A stretch of DNA of 64,000 bases from Poriferisodalis sp965208555 (GTDB taxonomy: Bacteria; Actinomycetota; Acidimicrobiia; Acidimicrobiales; Poriferisodalaceae): assembly GCF_965208555.1 (NCBI RefSeq), contig NZ_OZ242342.1:62001-126000 (forward strand). The letters are read 5' to 3'. The notes beneath the pieces were generated by a model. That model was not told where the DNA came from, made no database searches, and saw nothing but the letters and a program-made list of their open reading frames with translations. Below, piece by piece: positions 1-7,647 of this stretch (positions are counted from its first letter, which is position 1; the number at the start of each line of letters is the position of its first letter). The translations under genes were made by a program, and so were the position numbers.

Positions 1-5
1 AGCCC

Positions 6-230
6 ATGCCCCAACAAGAGACCTGCGGATCGTGCAAGCACTTCGACGGTGGCCAGACTGCCGACATCGATGATCGCGGGTGGTGCCGCCGCAACGCTCC
101 CGCACCGGTGCACGAGGAATTGCAAGACTTCCACGTCGCATGGCCGATCACGAACCGCGACCGGGACTGGTGCGGCGAGCACACCCCTAGGCCGGCGACC
201 GGCAGCCGCTACCGGCCTGGTGGCGCATGA
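6..230 (+). CDS. Small Cys/Trp-rich phage protein, hypothetical
   Basis: A 74-residue protein that begins near the window edge. It has a CGSCKHF motif at residues 7-13, a second cysteine in RGWCRR and a third group in DWCGEH, a spacing compatible with a small zinc-binding fold as in many phage accessory proteins. The stop codon overlaps the ATG of the next gene (ATGA at 227-230), so the two are probably translationally coupled. No function is recognised. The start at 6 leaves no room to see a ribosome binding site, so an earlier start cannot be excluded. Confidence 0.5.
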   Translation: MPQQETCGSCKHFDGGQTADIDDRGWCRRNAPAPVHEELQDFHVAWPITNRDRDWCGEHTPRPATGSRYRPGGA

Positions 231-400
231 GCGACGAGTACGCCGGTATCGAGATGCCTGAGCACCTCGAGCGGGCTTACATCGGGTACATGGCCGACGT
301 GGGCTGCTGGGCAGCGGACGGCGGCAGCGGCCCGAAGCCCGAACTGCCCGACGATGTGCGGGCGTGGCTCGAGGAATGGGGCTACTCGGCCGACGGGTAG
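227..400 (+). CDS. Small acidic phage protein, hypothetical (57 aa)
   Basis: A short reading frame starting at the ATGA overlap with the preceding gene and ending in TAG at 398-400. It encodes about 57 residues, acidic, with several Trp and Tyr, and ends in a helix-like stretch (DDVRAWLEEWGYSADG). The start/stop overlap is the main support. No homologous family is recognised. After it, 401-605 has no convincing gene. Confidence 0.45.
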   Translation: MSDEYAGIEMPEHLERAYIGYMADVGCWAADGGSGPKPELPDDVRAWLEEWGYSADG

Positions 401-605
401 GGCAAATTTCGACCGGATCGCCGCTCACCGTCACGAATGCCGTGAGAGAGCCCCTTCGGTGGTGTCATCGGTGCGGCCAGCACCTAGAAGCGCTTAGACG
501 GCGATTCTGAGCGTCTGAGAGCATTCGCCCCAAATGCGAGCGCCCCACCGGTCCAACCCGACGAAATGGGGATAACGCCGGCCCGGCGGGGCGCACGCTC
601 GGCGG

Positions 606-1100
606 GTGCCTTCGACTAGTTACCCGCCGACATTCACAGTGTCCGTCGTGAACGCTTCCGACGGTACCGGTGCGCTGGCACACTGCACGGTGATGCTGAC
701 CGAGACGCCGGCGCCGTGGCTTCACCCGCCCGGTGCCGAGTCGTGCCCGGTGCACGGTGTCGAAGGTTGGACGCAGGACAGCCCTAGCTACAACGCGGGC
801 CCGTCGTGCGCGCTCTGCGCAGCCGAGCACCTCGAAGCCAAGTTCGGCCCGCTGCAGCCCCGTCGCCGTGTCGACTCGCTGTCTGAGGTGTTCAGCGCCG
901 ACGCTGCGCTCGAGCAGCATCGGCAGGTGTGCACCGATCCGCGGTGCGCGTGCGGCGGCCCGCCTGCCGCCGTCCCTGAGCCTGAGCCTGAATGTGAGCC
1001 GTTCGCTGGCTTCCCGCCTGCGCTGGCCCGCTACTACCGGCAGGCGGCGAGCGAGATCCGGGCTGAGGCTGCTCGACGGCGAGCCGTCGCAGCGGTCTAG
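606..1100 (+). CDS. Cys-rich phage protein upstream of terminase, hypothetical
   Basis: Up to 164 residues if the GTG at 606 is used; an in-frame ATG at 693 would give 135 residues. The middle has cysteine pairs (CALCAAEH, then CTDPRCACGG) and a proline/glutamate-rich hinge, followed by a basic, alanine-rich C-terminal helix. It sits where a small terminase subunit or DNA-binding protein often lies, just before the large terminase. No helix-turn-helix can be read with confidence, so a small-terminase role is only positional inference. Confidence 0.4.
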   Translation: MPSTSYPPTFTVSVVNASDGTGALAHCTVMLTETPAPWLHPPGAESCPVHGVEGWTQDSPSYNAGPSCALCAAEHLEAKFGPLQPRRRVDSLSEVFSADAALEQHRQVCTDPRCACGGPPAAVPEPEPECEPFAGFPPALARYYRQAASEIRAEAARRRAVAAV

Positions 1101-1229
1101 CGCCGATCGACACCACCACGGCGGGCATTGGGACCCACGGCAGGGGGGGCTCATGCTGTCGGTCCTGCGCCCGGTCACGATGTGCAATAGGGCTTCCTAT
1201 CGCACCCGATCGGTGGCACCGTGGGCGTC

Positions 1230-2762
1230 ATGGATTGGCCCGAAGCCGGCGAGGTGATCGACTGGATCGACGCCAACTTGGTCAATCCTCACGGCGACCT
1301 CGCCGGCGAGCCGTTCGGGCTGCTCGACCATGAGCGCGAGCTGATCGAAGGTGTCTGCTCTCACACCGAGGCGGCATGGTCGGCGGCACGCGGTCAGCGC
1401 AAGACGCCGCTGGCGGCCGCTATCGCCGCTGCCTATGTCGCGCCCGGTGGGCCCTTCGACTGGCTGCCGGCAGGCAGGCAGGTGGTGATCGTCGCCGCGT
1501 CCGGCGATCAGGCTTCGCTCGCTCTCACCGACCTGTCGACGATGCTTGGCGAGTCGTGGCCAGGTGCGAAGTTCGCGAACAGTCCGACGATGCGCCGATG
1601 GGATGCCACCGAGCTCGGCGGCGGCGAATGCAAGGTGATCTCATCCAACCCGAAGACGGCGCACGGCCTGCGGCCCGGCCTGGTGGTGGCCGACGAAATG
1701 GCCCAATGGCCGGTCGGCTGGCTGGGGCCGATGATGGCAGCGCTTCGCACCGCCCGCGGCAAGGTGCCCGGCTCGAGGTTCATAGCGATCGGCACCCGTA
1801 GCCACATCGCTGACCACGTGTTCAGCAAGATGCTCGACAGCACCGATGCAGCGTCGTGGTCGAAGGTTCACGCCGCCGAGCCCGCCGACGATCTCGGCGC
1901 CTATGAGACCTGGTGCAAAGCAGCGCCGTCGCTTCCGGTGCTCCCCACGCTGCAAGCCGCCTACCGGCAGGAATGGGGCGCAGCCCAGAAAGACCCTTCG
2001 CAGCTCGCAGCGTTTAAGTCGCTTCGGCTGAACATGGGCACCCGCGACACCATCGAGGCCGTCGTAGTCGATGCCGATGTGTGGCGAGATGCCGAAGGTG
2101 ACCTGCCCGCCGACGGTCCCTGTGTGTGGGGGCTGGATCTCGGCGGCGTGGCTGCGATGTCGGCTGCGGCGGCGTACTGGCCGCACACCGGCCGACTCGA
2201 GGCGTTCGGGTACTTCCCCGGCGACCCGGACCTGACAGCGCGAGGCCTCGCTGACGGTGTGGGCACGCTGTACGAGGACATGGCACGCCGCGGGGAGCTG
2301 CGCACCGTCGCCGGGTCGCGCACCGTGCCGCCCGTCGAGCTGCTCGGCGAAGCGCTCGAGCGGTGGGGCACGCCGGCGGCGATGGCCGGCGACCGGTACC
2401 GCCAAGCCGACCTGATCGACGCGTTCCGGGCGGCGGGCATTCCCCGGGTGCCGATGACGTGGGCGAACCTCTCCTGGAAGGACTCTGCCGAAGCGCTGCG
2501 CCGCTTCCGGGTCGGGCTGCTCGAAGATCAGGTGCGCCCGGTGCCGTCGCTGCTGCTGCGCTCCGCTCTCGCTGAGGCCCGCACCGTCACCGATCAGGCA
2601 GGCAATGAGCGACTGGCGACCAAGACCGAGAGCGGGCGGCGGCGCACCGGCAAAGACGACGCGCTCGCTGCAGCCATCCAAGCCGTCGCCGTCGGAACAC
2701 CGCTCATCGGCGGCACCGAGACCGACGACTACGACGACGACCTGATCTTGGCGGTGACGTGA
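1230..2762 (+). CDS. Phage large terminase subunit (TerL)
   Basis: ATPase-nuclease that pumps DNA into the prohead. Counting from an alternative GTG at 1221, a P-loop-like segment ARGQRKTP lies near residue 60 and a Walker B LVVADE near residue 155, followed by the coupling segment around IAIGTRSH (about 190). The C-terminal nuclease domain begins at WGLDLGG with its first acidic residue near 306 and ends with a GKDDALAAA motif near 480. Length (about 510) fits the Terminase_1/HK97 class. ATG 1230 is chosen over GTG 1221; neither has a strong ribosome site. The 3' end overlaps the HNH gene (TGATG). In small phages an HNH protein next to TerL commonly assists cos cleavage. Confidence 0.88.
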   Translation: MDWPEAGEVIDWIDANLVNPHGDLAGEPFGLLDHERELIEGVCSHTEAAWSAARGQRKTPLAAAIAAAYVAPGGPFDWLPAGRQVVIVAASGDQASLALTDLSTMLGESWPGAKFANSPTMRRWDATELGGGECKVISSNPKTAHGLRPGLVVADEMAQWPVGWLGPMMAALRTARGKVPGSRFIAIGTRSHIADHVFSKMLDSTDAASWSKVHAAEPADDLGAYETWCKAAPSLPVLPTLQAAYRQEWGAAQKDPSQLAAFKSLRLNMGTRDTIEAVVVDADVWRDAEGDLPADGPCVWGLDLGGVAAMSAAAAYWPHTGRLEAFGYFPGDPDLTARGLADGVGTLYEDMARRGELRTVAGSRTVPPVELLGEALERWGTPAAMAGDRYRQADLIDAFRAAGIPRVPMTWANLSWKDSAEALRRFRVGLLEDQVRPVPSLLLRSALAEARTVTDQAGNERLATKTESGRRRTGKDDALAAAIQAVAVGTPLIGGTETDDYDDDLILAVT

Positions 2763-3028
2763 TGCCGTCGAGGTGGTTCACCAACACCGCCCAATGGAAG
2801 CGCACCCGCAGGATCGTTCTCGACCGAGACGGTCACCGCTGCGTCGACTGCGGCCTAGACGGCGCGCTGCACGTTCACCACATCGTCCCCCGCCACGTTC
2901 GCCCGGATCTGATCTACGACCCCGACAACTGCGAGACCCTGTGTTTCGGCTGCCACCTCGAGCGGCACCGGCCAGAACTCGGCCCGCGGGCGAAAGCGCT
3001 TCACGACTTCAGAGACGAACTTCGGTAA
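2762..3028 (+). CDS. Phage HNH endonuclease
   Basis: An 88-residue HNH nuclease. Visible elements are CVDCG, then HVHHIVPRH (the HNH histidines), followed by the second zinc pair CFGCHLERH. It starts within the TerL stop codon (TGATG), indicating translational coupling. HNH proteins beside HK97-type terminases are known to be needed for specific cos-end cleavage, which is the likely role. A GTG three bases upstream is also possible. A 92-base gap separates it from the capsid gene. Confidence 0.85.
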   Translation: MPSRWFTNTAQWKRTRRIVLDRDGHRCVDCGLDGALHVHHIVPRHVRPDLIYDPDNCETLCFGCHLERHRPELGPRAKALHDFRDELR

Positions 3029-3120
3029 CCTCGCAGCCAAGCAGCGCGCTCTCGGTGCGGTGCCCAGCCCAAAACGGACCCGATCGACAGACGGATTCTG
3101 AGGACTGAGGACACGACCCG

Positions 3121-4383
3121 ATGAGCAAGACCAAGATTGAACTGGCGCAGTCGAAGCGCCGCGAGGAACTGGGCAAGCTGCTCGACCTCGAAGAGCGCAG
3201 CGACGATCAGCACGCGCGCGTGCTGGAGCTGCGCGGCGAGCTGGAACGCGGCGAGCAAGAACTGCAGGCGGCGCTGCTGCTGGAATCCACCAAGCCCGAA
3301 GAGCCCGAAGAGGTCGACCCGGCACGGCTGGAGCTGCGCAACGCCGCCGCTATCAGCGACATCGTGGCGGCGATCGAGGGCTTCCGGCCGCTGGACGGCG
3401 CCACCGCCGAGCTGCAGGCAGAGACCGGGTGCACCGTCAAGCAGATTCCCTTCGAGCTGCTCGAGACCCGCAGCGTCGAAGAGCGAGCCGACGCTGCGAC
3501 ACCGGCGCCGACCGCCGGCGTGGGCCGCAACATCGCCCCGATTCAGCCTTTCGTGTTCGCGGCCAGCATCGCCCCGATGCTCGGCATCATGATGCCCAGC
3601 GTGGGCACCGGCACCTACGCCGTTCCTCGCATCACCACCTCGGCGGGTGCTGCGGGCGTGGCCGACGATGCGGCCCGTGACTCGACGGCGGGTGCCATCA
3701 CGGTGACCGATGCCACCGCGAAGCGGGTCTCGGCTCGGCTGACGTACCGCGGTATCGACGTGGCCCGGTCGGGCTTCACCGACTTCGAGGCGGCGCTGCG
3801 CCGCAACCTGCAGGCGGCGCTCTCGGCCCAGCTCGACACCTACATTCTCAACGATCAGGACCTCTCCGCGAATGCCGAGTACCCGGAAGGTCTGATCGGC
3901 GCGCTGACGGCTGCCGCCGCTGCGACCGATCAGGTCACCTTCGAAACCGGCATCGAGGCGCTCGCCGATCTCATCGACGGCCTGTGGGGGCGGTCGCTGG
4001 CCGAGATCCGATCCATCGTGAATGACACGGTGATGACCAAGTACGAGACGCTGTTTCAGCAGCCGGCCGGTGCCAGCGGCGCGAAGGGCAGCGTTTCGCT
4101 CGCGGCGTACCTGCGCGAGGCGTGCGGCGGCATCGTCGCCCACGACCGGATGCCCGCCGCCGCGAACGGTGTGAGCAACTGTCTGGCGTTTCTCTCCGGC
4201 GACGGCGTGGCCGACCGGCCCTGGACGTCGTTCTGTGCGAACTGGGGCCGGGTCGAGCTCTCCGATCCGTGGTCCGATGCTGCTAAGGACTGGCGGCACA
4301 CCACCGCACACGTCTACTGCTCCGATGTGAAGGTGCTCGAGGCCGGCGCCTACAAGCTGTATTCGATCAAGACCACCGCCTGA
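3121..4383 (+). CDS. HK97-fold major capsid protein with N-terminal scaffold domain
   Basis: 420 residues. Residues 1 to about 65 are charged and coiled-coil-like, as in the HK97 delta domain that acts as internal scaffold and is removed by the prohead protease. An Ala/Thr/Pro-rich linker near 120-135 is a plausible cleavage region. The rest has the features of the HK97 fold: a hydrophobic N-arm, a long central helix around the FEAALRRNLQAAL segment, and beta-rich C-terminal A-domain sequence. A purine-rich GGACTGAGG lies about 12 bases before the ATG. The gene precedes the protease and portal, the reverse of the usual portal-protease-capsid order. Confidence 0.85.
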   Translation: MSKTKIELAQSKRREELGKLLDLEERSDDQHARVLELRGELERGEQELQAALLLESTKPEEPEEVDPARLELRNAAAISDIVAAIEGFRPLDGATAELQAETGCTVKQIPFELLETRSVEERADAATPAPTAGVGRNIAPIQPFVFAASIAPMLGIMMPSVGTGTYAVPRITTSAGAAGVADDAARDSTAGAITVTDATAKRVSARLTYRGIDVARSGFTDFEAALRRNLQAALSAQLDTYILNDQDLSANAEYPEGLIGALTAAAAATDQVTFETGIEALADLIDGLWGRSLAEIRSIVNDTVMTKYETLFQQPAGASGAKGSVSLAAYLREACGGIVAHDRMPAAANGVSNCLAFLSGDGVADRPWTSFCANWGRVELSDPWSDAAKDWRHTTAHVYCSDVKVLEAGAYKLYSIKTTA

Positions 4384-4386
4384 GCC

Positions 4387-4884
4387 ATGAGCGCCGACCC
4401 CGACGGGGCCGGTGACGGTCCCCCGATCGAGCACACCGACGCTCTCGAGGTGCGCGCCGAAGGGCGCACGCTGACCGGGTACGCCGTCCGGTACGGCGAC
4501 ATCGGCCGCAACCCGCGCACCGGCAAGCCTGAGCGCTTCGAGCGGGGAGCGTTCACCGCTGCCGACATGAGCGAGCCGCTGCAGCTCCGGGCGCACCACC
4601 GCGGCGAAGCCGTCGCCGTGCCGCTCCCGATCGAGTTCAGAGACGACGGGCTGCACATCAGCCACGACCTAGACGACCGCACCGCCCGCCGTGTCGCCGC
4701 CGGCGAGTTCGGCGGTCTCAGCGTCGGCTTCTACGCGCTCGAAGAGAAAGACGATGCCGGCGTGCGGGTGATCGCCCGCGCACGTCTCGACCATGTGGCG
4801 CTTGCCCGCCGCCCGGCCTATCCGGGCTCGACGCTGGAGCTGCGCAACGAAGCCGACACCGACGATCTGTGGAGGCTTCTGTGA
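4387..4884 (+). CDS. HK97-family prohead protease (peptidase U35/S78 type)
   Basis: 165 residues. N-terminal beta strands contain the typical LTGYAVRYGD segment. The catalytic histidine region is LRAHHRGEAV (His70/71), the nucleophile is Ser112 in GGLSVGF, and the conserved LDHVALARRPAYP near the end matches the family. It cleaves scaffold from the capsid subunit. It starts 3 bases after the capsid stop and overlaps the portal start (GTGA), so the three genes form one translation unit. Confidence 0.88.
   Translation: MSADPDGAGDGPPIEHTDALEVRAEGRTLTGYAVRYGDIGRNPRTGKPERFERGAFTAADMSEPLQLRAHHRGEAVAVPLPIEFRDDGLHISHDLDDRTARRVAAGEFGGLSVGFYALEEKDDAGVRVIARARLDHVALARRPAYPGSTLELRNEADTDDLWRLL
4871..4875 (+). 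promoter_or_regulatory. Ribosome binding site that sets the portal start
   Basis: GGAGG lies 5 bases before GTG 4881 and inside the end of the protease gene. It supports GTG 4881 rather than GTG 4869, which overlaps it. Confidence 0.6.
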
Positions 4885-5957
4885 GGCTCTTCGGGCGGCG
4901 CAAGCCCGAGCCCGAAGAGCGCGCCGACATCGGCCACGAAGCGGGGCAGGCGTTCCTCGCCCAGATTCAGCGCGGCACGTCCGACGATCCCGCAGCGGTC
5001 GACTCGGCGGCGGCGATCTGGTCGGGTGCGCTGGCCGGGTGCAAGGTCACCGGCGACTACGCCGATGCTGTCACGCCAAGGGTGCTCGCCGCCGTCGGTG
5101 ATGGCCTGGTGCGCCGCGGCGCCTATCTGGCCCGAATCGTGGTCGACACCGAAGGGCCGCTCTTCTTCGAGGCGTGGACATGGACATGGCAGGGCACCCA
5201 ACGGCGCCCCACCGTTCGGGTCACCGAGTCGGCGCTCTCTCAGGTCAGCGTCTCACGGGTGGTCGGCTTCGATGATGTGATCTGGCTTCGGTGGCGTGAC
5301 GAGCCGCAGCACCCGTGGGCGGGCGTGCCGCCGATCGTGGGCAATGCCCGCGAGTGGGCGGCGCAGGGAGAGCGAGCACTAGGCGACGAACTCGGCGGCG
5401 ACATCGCCAAGCTGCTGCCCACACCACGCGCCGAGAATCCCGACAAGGACGCTGAGCGCAAGCGGCACGGCGAGACCGCCGAATCGCTGCGCCAGTCACG
5501 CGGCCGCACGGTGCTAGTGCCGTCCACGACGGCGCATTGGGGCGATGACAACAAGCCGCCCGCGTCGTCTGAATGGCAGCCGCGCCGGCTGGGGCCGGAC
5601 GTGCCCGATGGCAACGTGAATGCCACGAAGCTCGGCTACTTCACCGCCCTGGAGATGTGCGGCATTCCTCGCGGCATGGTCGACGGCGGCGCTGCTCAGA
5701 CAGCACGCGAGGCGCTGCGCCGCTTCGCAATCGTGAGTCTCGCGCCGCTGGCCGACCGGATCGCTCTCGAGTTCCGATCGAAGCTCGGCGGAGAGCTGAC
5801 CATCGAGCCCGATCCTGCCGTCTACGACCTGCAGGGCCGAGCGGGTGCGTTCCGGGCTTTCGTCTCGGCAGACGATGTGGACGCCGCAGAGGCCAAGCGC
5901 CTCGCCGGCATCGAAGAGCCCGACGGCGACGGCGGTGGTGGCGATGACGGCGACTGA
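4881..5957 (+). CDS. Phage portal protein (HK97-like)
   Basis: 358 residues from GTG 4881. That start is preferred to an in-frame GTG at 4869 because GGAGG sits at 4871-4875 with a 5-base spacer and because it makes a GTGA overlap with the protease stop. The protein has the portal-like order of an N-terminal alpha/beta region, a clip region with VGFDDVIWLRW and a long C-terminal helical region (NVNATKLGYFTALEMCGIP). It ends in an acidic Gly/Asp tail. It is on the short side for the family. It forms the dodecameric DNA entry ring. Confidence 0.78.
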   Translation: MRLFGRRKPEPEERADIGHEAGQAFLAQIQRGTSDDPAAVDSAAAIWSGALAGCKVTGDYADAVTPRVLAAVGDGLVRRGAYLARIVVDTEGPLFFEAWTWTWQGTQRRPTVRVTESALSQVSVSRVVGFDDVIWLRWRDEPQHPWAGVPPIVGNAREWAAQGERALGDELGGDIAKLLPTPRAENPDKDAERKRHGETAESLRQSRGRTVLVPSTTAHWGDDNKPPASSEWQPRRLGPDVPDGNVNATKLGYFTALEMCGIPRGMVDGGAAQTAREALRRFAIVSLAPLADRIALEFRSKLGGELTIEPDPAVYDLQGRAGAFRAFVSADDVDAAEAKRLAGIEEPDGDGGGGDDGD

Positions 5958-6516
5958 GACCTACGCCACGCTCGCCCAGGTCCGCAACGATCTCAACATC
6001 GACGCCGACACCGACGATCGAGCCGCCGCCGTGGAGCCTGCCCTGAACGCTGCCCACGATGCGGTCGACCGTCACTGTCACCGCACCTTCGGCAAGCTCG
6101 ACACCGCCGAAGCCCGCGAATTCGTAGTGCCCTACGCGAGCGAGCTGCTCACCGTGCCCGACATGGCCGAGGCGCCGACTCAGGTGGTGATGCGCGTCGA
6201 GTTCTCGCACCCGTGGGATGACGAAGGGCTCACCTGGACCACCCGCCCCACACCGCCAGGACAGCCCTACGCCGCGCTCATCCGCATCGGCGGCCCATGG
6301 CCGGCAGCGCTCTTCCCGACCGTCGCCGTCACCGCCAAATGGGGATGGCCGAGCGTGCCCGCATCGGTCACACAGGCGACCCGGCTGCTCGCCGTGCGGT
6401 ACATCTCCCGCTTCAAGAAGCCGCTGCTGGCCGACGGCCCCGACGGGCAACTGCTCCGGGTCGACCCTGACGTGAGGTGGCTGCTGAGGCCGTTCGTGAG
6501 GGCATGGGATGCGTGA
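5944..6516 (+). CDS. Phage head-tail connector protein
   Basis: 190 residues from ATG 5944, which overlaps the portal 3' end by 14 bases. The N-terminus (YATLAQVRNDLNID, then AHDAVDRHCHRTF) is the helical pattern of gp6/gp15-type head completion adaptors, where AAxxxVDxHCxR-like motifs recur. The middle is beta-rich and the C-terminus is basic. Position directly after the portal supports the role of joining the portal to a tail or stopper. No further tail genes follow it. Confidence 0.7.
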   Translation: MTATETYATLAQVRNDLNIDADTDDRAAAVEPALNAAHDAVDRHCHRTFGKLDTAEAREFVVPYASELLTVPDMAEAPTQVVMRVEFSHPWDDEGLTWTTRPTPPGQPYAALIRIGGPWPAALFPTVAVTAKWGWPSVPASVTQATRLLAVRYISRFKKPLLADGPDGQLLRVDPDVRWLLRPFVRAWDA

Positions 6517-6670
6517 CCGTCGCCGCAAGCGCCGCCCGTCGCGTCTGCTGCTGCTCTTCAGCGGCATCGGCTGCGAAGAAGGTGTGCCGTCGAACGCTCT
6601 CACCTGGGGCGGTGAGCCGCTCAAATGGGGCGATGACTTCCTGACGTGGGGCGACGACGGCGAAGCCTGA
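6509..6670 (+). CDS. Tiny phage protein with WG repeats (53 aa)
   Basis: Starts at ATG 6509, inside the end of the connector gene (8-base overlap), and stops at TGA 6668-6670. The first 15 residues are strongly basic (MRDRRRKRRPSRLLLLF). The second half is a short repeat in which the Trp-Gly pair recurs about every eight residues: LTWGGEP, LKWGDDF, LTWGDDG. The overlap and the ordered repeat argue that it is real. Function unknown; it could be a head decoration or assembly peptide. Confidence 0.5.
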   Translation: MRDRRRKRRPSRLLLLFSGIGCEEGVPSNALTWGGEPLKWGDDFLTWGDDGEA

Positions 6671-6723
6671 ACCGCGCTTGACAGCTCATCGGCAGGCGCG
6701 CGAGAGTCGCGGCGCAACATCAG

Positions 6724-6761
6724 CCGGGGAGGCCAGCGCGTGCGAGGCCTCCCCGGTTTTT
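6724..6761 (+). terminator. Strong Rho-independent terminator ending the phage head operon
   Basis: A perfect 11-bp stem (6724-6734 paired with 6746-6756), an 11-base loop and five T residues at 6757-6761. It lies 53 bases after the last head gene and 37 bases before the lipoprotein gene, so it separates the two transcription units. Confidence 0.9.
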
Positions 6762-6797
6762 CGCGTGCTGGCTTCCCCACAACCCGAAGGGAGCCCG

Positions 6798-7640
6798 ATG
6801 AGACGAACCCTGCCCATCCTCGCCGTAGCGGTGCTCGCGGCCGCGTGCACCGCTGCCGGCGCGCAGACAGACCCGCCGCCGACCACCGAAGCGCCGCCGC
6901 CGTGCCCGGCGCCGGTCAGCGTGAACACCGACCTAGAAGTGAGCTACAGCACCGTTCGGCTGAACTGGACCCGCGGCGGCGAGACGGTGACAGGCCACGA
7001 AGTGAAGTCGGGCAGGTTCCCGTTCTCGACGTTCTCATTCGACAGGAACCGCAATCAGCTTCAGTTCGGGGGCATCGAGCCGACCCGCGATTTCACGCCG
7101 CAGGTCCGCAGTGTGTGCGGCGACCGGCGAAGCGATTGGGTCGCCGCGACGGCCACGCAGACCGTGATTCTCGGCCACTGGCTCGCATTCATTCAGGAAC
7201 AGGCCGGCACGCTGTGGCCAGCCGACACGACCGCCGACGATCTCGCCGCGCTCACCGACCGGGTGGCAGCGCTCGAGGCGCAGCGCCACATTGAGCATTG
7301 GGCGCACACCGGCTTCGGTGACGACTTTCACGTTGAGGTGAACCTGAACGAAGGGCACGGGTACCGGATGCCGTGGCACCTCGACGGTCCTACGCCGTGG
7401 GCGATCCGAATCGAGTTCCCCACCGACACGCCGCTGACCTTCGAGCCCGCCGTCGTGGAAGCCGCAGCCGGCGCTACCGGTCTGCGCAGCGTTCACGTCT
7501 CGGCGCCGGCAGGCACCTACAGCACCGATGACCCGCAGTTCATCGCGCATTGGATCGAGCCGACCGTCACGCTTGGCGACTGGGGACCGGTGCCGGCTCT
7601 CGGCCGAATGGTGATCGTTCAGAACACCCGCGAGGAATAG
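6798..7640 (+). CDS. Secreted lipoprotein with fibronectin-III-like domain, possible phage cargo
   Basis: 280 residues from ATG 6798, with a GAAGGGAG ribosome site just upstream. The signal peptide is MRRTLPILAVAVLAAAC with Cys17 as the likely lipidated residue (lipobox AAAC, slightly atypical), followed by a Thr/Pro-rich spacer. Residues about 40-120 (VRLNWTRGGETVTGHEV) look like a fibronectin type III or similar beta sandwich. A short helix (about 140-160) leads to a second beta-rich domain. It follows the head terminator and is the last gene of the element, a usual position for lysogenic-conversion cargo. Function unknown. Confidence 0.6.
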   Translation: MRRTLPILAVAVLAAACTAAGAQTDPPPTTEAPPPCPAPVSVNTDLEVSYSTVRLNWTRGGETVTGHEVKSGRFPFSTFSFDRNRNQLQFGGIEPTRDFTPQVRSVCGDRRSDWVAATATQTVILGHWLAFIQEQAGTLWPADTTADDLAALTDRVAALEAQRHIEHWAHTGFGDDFHVEVNLNEGHGYRMPWHLDGPTPWAIRIEFPTDTPLTFEPAVVEAAAGATGLRSVHVSAPAGTYSTDDPQFIAHWIEPTVTLGDWGPVPALGRMVIVQNTREE

Positions 7641-7647
7641 GGAACTA

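Noticed and set aside
465..1187. Minus-strand frame of 240 codons in the phage region
   Set aside because: Arg-rich composition without motifs; the plus frame at 606-1100 has ordered cysteine motifs and agrees with the direction of all neighbouring phage genes.
3001..4665. Long minus-strand frame (554 codons) opposite the capsid and protease genes
   Set aside because: It is a GC-rich shadow. The plus strand carries intact capsid and protease motifs with coupled starts, and the minus translation is Arg/Gly/His-rich without any recognisable motif.
6678..6706. TTGACA box at 6678-6683 as promoter of the lipoprotein gene
   Set aside because: There is no acceptable -10 hexamer at 16-18 bases (CGAGAG/GAGAGT), and the strong terminator at 6724-6761 would stop the transcript before the gene.
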